DNA of 64,000 nt from Adenanthera pavonina (lineage: Eukaryota; Streptophyta; Magnoliopsida; Fabales; Fabaceae): the NCBI GenBank assembly GCA_026686845.1, contig JAIVEN010000014.1:34556001-34620000 (forward strand). The letters are read 5' to 3'. Every line of letters starts with the position of its first letter. Position 1 is the stretch's first letter. The notes under the pieces were generated by a model that worked only from the letters and a program-made list of their open reading frames with translations, was not told the origin of the DNA and did not search any database. Made by a program: the position numbers and the translations under genes. Shown one piece after another: positions 58,368 through 64,000 of the stretch.

Positions 58368-61300
58368 ATTTTGTTTTGCAAGTATGTCTTAGAGCTAGCA
58401 AGAGCAACAAATGGTACATGAACGATGCATGCTCAAGACATATGACTGGTGATAATGAGAAGTTCATCACCCTCAGAGATAAGAAATAAGGAAATGTGAC
58501 TTTTGAAGGTAACCAATATGGCAAAGTGGTTGGCATTGGTATCATGGGCAAAAATCCAGAAACATTCATAGAACATGTGTTGTTTGTTGTTGGTCTCAAC
58601 TGCAACTTGCTAAGTGTGAGTCAGACATATGATAAAGGAAATTGAGTACTGTTTGACTTAGAATTCTGCTTGGTCACCAGAAAAAGTGATCGCAAGGTTA
58701 TCCTCAGAGCTCAAATGGATGGTAACTGTTATACTATTGATTTAGATGAACTTCCTAATCTAGATTCCATATGTTTAATTAATAAAGACAATAAGAGTTG
58801 GTTATGGCATAGAAGGCTAGCACATGTTAACATAAACCAACTAAATAAGTTAATTAAAAATCAATTAGTTACTGGTTTACCCAAGATTTCTTTTGAAAAA
58901 AAAAAAGACAATGTGATGTCTGTCTTAAAGGGAAACAAACAAAGTCCTCTTTCAAATCTAAAAATGTCATCTCTACATCTAAACCACTACAACTACTCCA
59001 TATGGATTTGATAGGCCCAACTAAAGTGAAAAGTATTAGTGGAAATATAAACGTGTTAGTAATTGTAGATGACTATTCTAGATTCACTTGGACTTTGTTT
59101 CTTTCCTCCAAAGATGAGACATTTGATGCTTTTGTAACCTTAGCTAAAAAAATGCAAAAAGAGAAAGGTATTTCTATTGTGTCTATTAGGTATGATCATA
59201 GAGGAGAATGCGAAAACTCAAGCTTCCTGGAGTACTGTGAAGAACATGGAATTGATCACCACTTCTCAACTCCAAAAACACCCCAACAAAATGGCATGAT
59301 GGAGAGGAAGAATAAAACCTTGGGAGAAATGGCAAGAGCAATGCTGGATGAGAAAAAGCTTCCTCAATACTTCTAGGCTGATGTAGTGAACACAGCAAGC
59401 TACATCATTAATAGAGCTTACATCAGACCAATCTTGGGGAAAACACCTTATGAGCTCTTCAAAGGAAGGAAATCAAATATCTCACACCTGCATGTGTTTG
59501 GATGCAAGTGCTTCATCCACAATAATGGAAAAGAGAATCTAGGCAAGTTTGATGCCAAATCAAACAAAGGTATATTCCTTGGTTATTTTAGTAGAAGTAA
59601 AGCATATAGAGTATTTAACAAAAAGTCTAGGACCAAAAGTCTAGGACCCTAGAAGAATCCATGCATGTAGTTTTCATTGAAAATAAAACTATTTCTAAAT
59701 ATGTCTTAGATGAGAATGAACTAATTTCTAGTTTCAAAAACATGAACCTCTCTAAGAAAAATAAAACTGAATATCCAAAAATATCTGAATCTACTACTGT
59801 TGAGGAAGATATTCAGGAGAAATATATGGAATTTGAAGATAATGAAAAAATTTCTCAAGAACTCCCAAGAGCTTAGAGATATCAAAGGAGTCATCCTGTT
59901 AATCAAATAATTGGGGATGTTCAAGAGAATGTTCAAACTAGATGACAACTGAGGGATCAAATGAATAACTATGCATTTATTTCTCAAATTGAACCTAAGT
60001 GTATTAAAGAAGCTTTAACAGATGAGTACTGGACATTAGCTATGCAAGAAAAATTAAATTAGTTTGAAAGAAATCAAGTTTCAGACTTAGTGCCTAGGCC
60101 CAATGATCACCCAATTATTAGAACCAAATCGATGTTTAGAAACAAATTTGATAAATCAAGAACAATAACTAGAAACAAATCTAGGTTGGTAGCTAAAGGA
60201 TATAATCAGGAAGAAGATATAAATTATAAGGAAACTTTTGCCCCAATTGCAAGATTGAAAGTTCTCCTAGCCTATGCCTGCATAAAAGATATAATGTTAT
60301 ATCAAATGGATGTAAAGAGTGCCTTTCTAAATGTTTATATATTGGAAAAATTTTATGTTGACCAACCTCCAAGCTTTGAGGACTCAACTAAACCAAATCA
60401 TGTATATAAATTGAAGAAAGCTCTATATGGTTTAAAACAAGCACCTAGAGTATGGTACGAAAAACTAAGCAACTTTTTGATTGAAAAGGGATTTAATAAG
60501 GGCAAAGTTGATACAACTCTGTTCACTACAAAAGAAAACAAAGATTTGCTTATTGTACAAATTCATGTTGATAATATTATATTTTGTGCTACTAATAAAT
60601 CTTTGTGCAAGAATATCTCTAAGATAATGCAGAGTGAATTTGAGATGTCAACGATAGGAGAGCTCAACTTTTTCCTTAGATTGAAAATCAAATAATATGA
60701 TGATGGTATCTTTCTCAATCAATCAAAGTACTTAAAAGAGTTGCTAAAAAATTTTGGAATGGAAAATGCTAAATCAATGGGAATTCCAATGGCCACTGCC
60801 ATAAATTTTGATATGGATGATGGAGGAAAACCATTTGATATAACTCAATACAGGAGAATGATTGGTTCATTGCTGTACCTAACAGCTAGTAGACATGACA
60901 TCATGTTCAGTGTCTACATGTGTGCTAGGTTCCAATCATTTCCAAAAGAGTCTTATGCAATAGCTATGAAAAGAATATTCAAATATTTAATTGGAACATC
61001 ACAGATGGGACTATGGTATCCAAAGGGCAATGGAGAAGAGCTTGTAGGGTATACTGATACTGACTTTGCTAGATCCAAGACTGATAGAAAAAGCACAAGT
61101 GGCACATGCCAATTTCTTGGAGGATCTCTAGTCTCATGATTCAGTAAAAAGCAAAATAGTGTGGCTCTCTTCATAGCAGAAGCTAAATATATTGCTGCCA
61201 AAAGCTGAATATATTGCTGCCAGAAACTACTGTGCTCAAATTCTTTGGATGAAACAGCAACTTGAAGATCTTGAAATTGAGATGAAAGAAATACCTATAA

Positions 61301-61534
61301 ATGTGATAATCAAAGTGTCATTAACATCACAAAGAATCTAGTAATGCATTCAAGGACAAAGTACATTGAGGTCAAACATCACTTCATAAGGGACCACATT
61401 CTGAAAAGAGACATTATGTTGCAGTTTATCCCTACAGAAGGACAACTTCAGACATCTCAACTAAGCCACTTCCAGAGGATAGATATTACAAAATCAAAAG
61501 AGAATTGGGAATGATAAATCCCAATGAACTGTAA
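58368..61534 (+). pseudogene. Copia pol of element 2 (PR-INT-RT-RH), broken
   Basis: The protease motif near 58410 reads WYMNDACSRHMTGD; the catalytic Asp position appears shifted or replaced. The GAG_pre-integrase region at 58670-59011 includes WLWHRRLAHVN, then a frameshift. The integrase core at 59002-59376 has MDLIGPTKV, IRYDHRGE and PQQNGMMERKNK, ending in TAG at 59374. Its C-terminal part continues at 59386-59652 (YELFKGRKSNISHLHVFGC). RT is at 60090-60695 (SRLVAKGYNQEEDI, DVKSAFLN, YGLKQAPRVWYEKL); the catalytic box reads HVDN at 60565-60576, so the second Asp is lost. RNase H is at 60741-61534 with a stop at 61137 and a local duplication of AAGCTAAATATATTGCTGCC near 61180-61220. Confidence 0.88.
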
Positions 61535-62607
61535 GCTAACTTCTAACCAAATCTATTTACTTTCTGAAGTTAATCCGTTAAGACTTGCACTAACTTAAGC
61601 TTCAGAGTATGTTTGAAGTGTTTTGCAAGTACTCCTCTTGAGCTTATATGATAGAAAAATCAATATAATAGAGTATCTTAGACTTGCTCATTCAATATTT
61701 GCTAAGGAAAGATGGAAATTCAAATGTTCAGCATCTATTTGTATGTTCAATTCTATAAAATTCGCATTTGAATGTTGATAGATGAATTTCCATGCTCCAT
61801 TTAGTGTGATGAATGATGTTGCATAGTAAAAATTCAAACTTTAAGCTTAAACAGACGTATTTCAGTAATTCATATGCTGCACTAGTGTTTTAGATCCCTC
61901 AAAATTTGTCTGTTGGTAAACCAAAATTCAAATTTTAAATCTCTGTATACATGTTTGCCTTGTCTATGTGGACAATAGTTGTCTGTTGATAAACTAAAAT
62001 TCGAATTTTAAATCTTTCTATTTGTGTTTGTCTTGTCCGAGTGAAAAACATTCAAATTTTGAGGGTTCAACATTCACATTTTAAACAATTTTTCATAAAA
62101 TCTTAAAATACGAACTTTGAATCCCAAATATTCATCTGTTGAAACTCTTTTGTATGTTTGCATTCAATAAAAGACTTTAACATTCGAACTTTAAGAGCTC
62201 AAAATTCTTCTATGGGAACATCTATTAATTTTAATCTTTGTTAGACAAATTTCAGGTCTAAAATTCATCTATTGGAATTATTCCCCATATGATAAGTCTC
62301 TGACAGACGAACTTTAAGGTTGAAAATTTGTCTATCAAGATCATTTCTCTGAATACATAGGCAACGTAACTGACCAAAATTCGAATTGTAACTGTCAAAA
62401 TTCGTCTATCGAACAATTCCATAAAGAATTCCAAAGGGTCACACTCTAAACAGACGTAACCTTATACATCTTTTAACCGAAACTATTCTTCTTCTCTCTT
62501 CAACATTCTTAAATTCATTCAGCAAACCTCATTTTTCACCGATTAAACTTCAAACCGAACCTCTAAAACACCTCTGGAGCATTCCTTGAAACACATTCCG
62601 AGTGAAA
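61535..62607 (+). promoter_or_regulatory. pol to third-ORF spacer of element 2 with motif array
   Basis: No ORF. From about 61720 to 62440 it holds the LTR-type motifs: CAAAATTTGTCTGTTGG, AAAATTCGAATTTTAAA, CTGACAGACGAACTTTAAGG, CCAAAATTCGAATTG, AAAATTCGTCTATCG. It ends with a CTTCTTCTCTCTTC pyrimidine stretch before the third ORF, as in element 1. The regulatory role is inference. Confidence 0.55.
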
Positions 62608-63828
62608 ATAGTGAGGGTTAAGAATACCAACATTGGAAAAGAAGAGTCCAGACCTAAGCTTTCTACTAAATATCAATATGCAACAAAGGAAAGAGAAACC
62701 AAGAAAAGGAAGGTCAAATCCAGTAAAGCAACTCCATCTAAGAAGCAGAAAACAACTCCAATGGCATAATCAAAGAAACCAGCCCCTGCTGTCCCTGTGT
62801 CTAGCACCAAGTCAGAGGAATTGTGGTTGACAACAAAGCCTCTTTGCAGCTCTAACCAAATCTTGAAGGACTACACCACAAAGTTTGTGGGAAAAAAGGT
62901 AATAACTCCTCACTATACCAATTTGGAGGAATTTTTAGTTTCCAATAAATTTGATGCCGGGTTTTAGATGAACAAGTATAAGAATTTGTTGGAGATTAAG
63001 GAAAGATATGATGATGAGGTAATTAAGACTTGGTATGCTACATTGAAATACAATGATAAAAAGAGAAGATCCCAAGTAACACCCAGGTCTAGGAATCTAT
63101 GTTTATCATATGAAAATATTAATGAGGTTTTAGACATTCCTAGACAAGAGGGATACAAGATTGATATCTCCACCTCCAAATACATGGATGAGGATGATAA
63201 TGCAGATAAGGAAGGTGGGGGGTTTTTGAATTACAAAGAAAGCATAATCTTGGATGCTCTCTTCAAAAGGTATGAGAACATGCCTCCTTTAAGACTAATG
63301 AAGCCCTCTGATCTCATTATACAAGCTAGAGTCCTGTACTACATAGTTCAAGGATCATTTTCAACAAAAGAGGAAGTTTTGATCTGATCACTAAGGCTGA
63401 GGCTCATGTGATGACTACCTTGATACAAGAAAGATTGCTAAATCTGGGTCATATCATTTTCCAAAGAATGATCAAGGCAAGGGATCAAAGAAAAGATTCA
63501 ACCTTGCTCTATACCTCCATCATCACCAAGCAGCTAAAATTTGCAAAATACAGCATTTGGAAAAAGGCAAAGGGAAGCCAACTAAAGTATTTAAAGAGGA
63601 AGAGTTAATGAGAATGGAAATTGAAAGGAAAGAAGGACGATTGATTGGGAAATGAGATGGTAAATCAGAAGACTTGTTCTATAAATAGGGAGAATCCCAA
63701 CAGCAAGAGGGTACTTCTAAAGTTATCCCAAACATCTAACTTACACCACAACTAACCCAACCAAATTCTCCTTAACCACAACCTACACAGCCACCACAAC
63801 CTTCTACTTCACCCACTTGGGCCAAACC
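62608..63828 (+). pseudogene. Third (env-position) ORF of element 2, broken
   Basis: Homologous to 49197 onward. The start codon is ATA here (62608-62610), then VRVKNTNIGKEESRPK. TAG at 62965 is followed directly by ATG 62968, exactly where element 1 has TAA-ATG. The second part (62968-63387, 139 codons) is open: KYKNLLEIKERYDDEVIKTW, ENINEVLDIPRQEG, SKYMDEDDNADKEGG. A one-base loss near 63345 then shifts the frame. Further homologous sequence runs to TWAKP at about 63815-63828, where a minus-strand LTR begins. No membrane segment or signal peptide seen. Confidence 0.7.
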
Positions 63829-64000
63829 TATTAGATATGCTGGCTTCCTAAGAGGGGGTGAATTGGAAAGATTAAAATTTTCTTCAAAAGTGTAAGAGAG
63901 CAGTGAAAGTAAAAGTGACAGTAAAACAGATTATAAAACATATTCAAGTGAAAAACAAGATAAGAGAAGAGAAGACACAAATATTTATCCTGGTGCGCTC
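63829..64000 (-). mobile_element. Copia LTR (minus strand) inserted in element 2 third ORF, cut by window end
   Basis: TATTAGATATGCTGGCTTCC followed by AGAGGGGGTGAATTGG is the reverse of the 3' end of the element 1 LTR (CACCCCCTCTTGGGAAGCCAGCATATCTAAC), with the terminal TG changed to TA. The window ends in TATTTATCCTGG, matching 50772 of the other antisense LTR. The left flank AAACC (63824-63828) is the expected TSD. Confidence 0.8.

Larger units (their letters stand above)
42624..64000 (+). mobile_element. Ty1/copia element 2 (older, outer, incomplete at right)
   Basis: Its 5' LTR begins at 42624 (TATTAAATCAG, with TG mutated to TA). It is interrupted after 48 bases by element 1, and resumes at 55080-55084 (TSD) and 55085. 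The internal region holds gag (from 56599), pol (to 61534), a spacer and a third ORF (from 62608), which a minus-strand LTR breaks at 63829. The 3' LTR lies outside the window. Gene order and the third ORF fit the SIRE/Maximus lineage of plant copia elements (family knowledge). Every ORF has stops or frameshifts, so it cannot move on its own. Confidence 0.8.

Noticed and set aside
58365..58372. AAATTTT as a -1 frameshift slippery site at the gag/pol junction
   Set aside because: It lies at and after the gag stop and is absent from the homologous position of element 1 (AAACCTTG).

Overview
The window reads as AT-rich, repeat-dense nuclear DNA of a flowering plant, probably a eudicot (inference). 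I see no host protein gene, rRNA, tRNA or CRISPR. Almost everything I can assign is transposable-element sequence, much of it placed by exact or near-exact target-site duplications (TSDs) read from the sequence.

1-42 kb is a graveyard of long terminal repeats (LTRs) without internal regions. At least ten copies begin TGTAACA/TGTAATA, end in a TTACA-like mirror image and are flanked by 5-bp repeats: 2021-3462, 4214-6620, 8523-11190, 11979-17272 (interrupted by 12839-15958), 18246-20901, 22214-24648, 25155-29492, 32044-34521 and 36927-40626. Partial copies lie at 1-1215 and 34946-40985. Most uninterrupted lengths are 2.2-2.7 kb, with 1.4 to 3.7 kb extremes. They share conserved non-coding blocks, so most are one superfamily. 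Also here are a Stowaway-like MITE (3810-4084) and a decayed RTE-type LINE on the minus strand (24700-31850). One LTR splits the LINE, and a copia-type solo LTR (26354-28214) lies inside that LTR.

41-42.5 kb holds a CACTA-like non-autonomous DNA element with subterminal TTGGCATTT repeats.

42.6-64 kb holds two Ty1/copia elements of SIRE/Maximus-like layout (gag with two zinc knuckles, pol ordered PR-INT-RT-RH, then a third env-position ORF). Element 1 (42672-55079) sits inside the 5' LTR of the older element 2 (42624 to beyond 64000). A minus-strand solo LTR of the same superfamily (50617-52436) interrupts the third ORF of element 1. Another minus-strand LTR (63829 onward) interrupts the third ORF of element 2. 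Both elements are dead: many stops, frameshifts and lost catalytic residues.

The most interesting signals are: (a) an array of two alternating short motifs, palindromic AAATTCGAATTT and CAGACGAAC/GTTCGTCTG, that fills the copia LTR and recurs in the pol-to-third-ORF spacer just upstream of the third ORF; (b) five stop codons at homologous positions in the two elements, one directly followed by ATG inside the third ORF; (c) several exactly resolvable nested insertions that give a relative chronology, matched by loss of CpG from the motif array.
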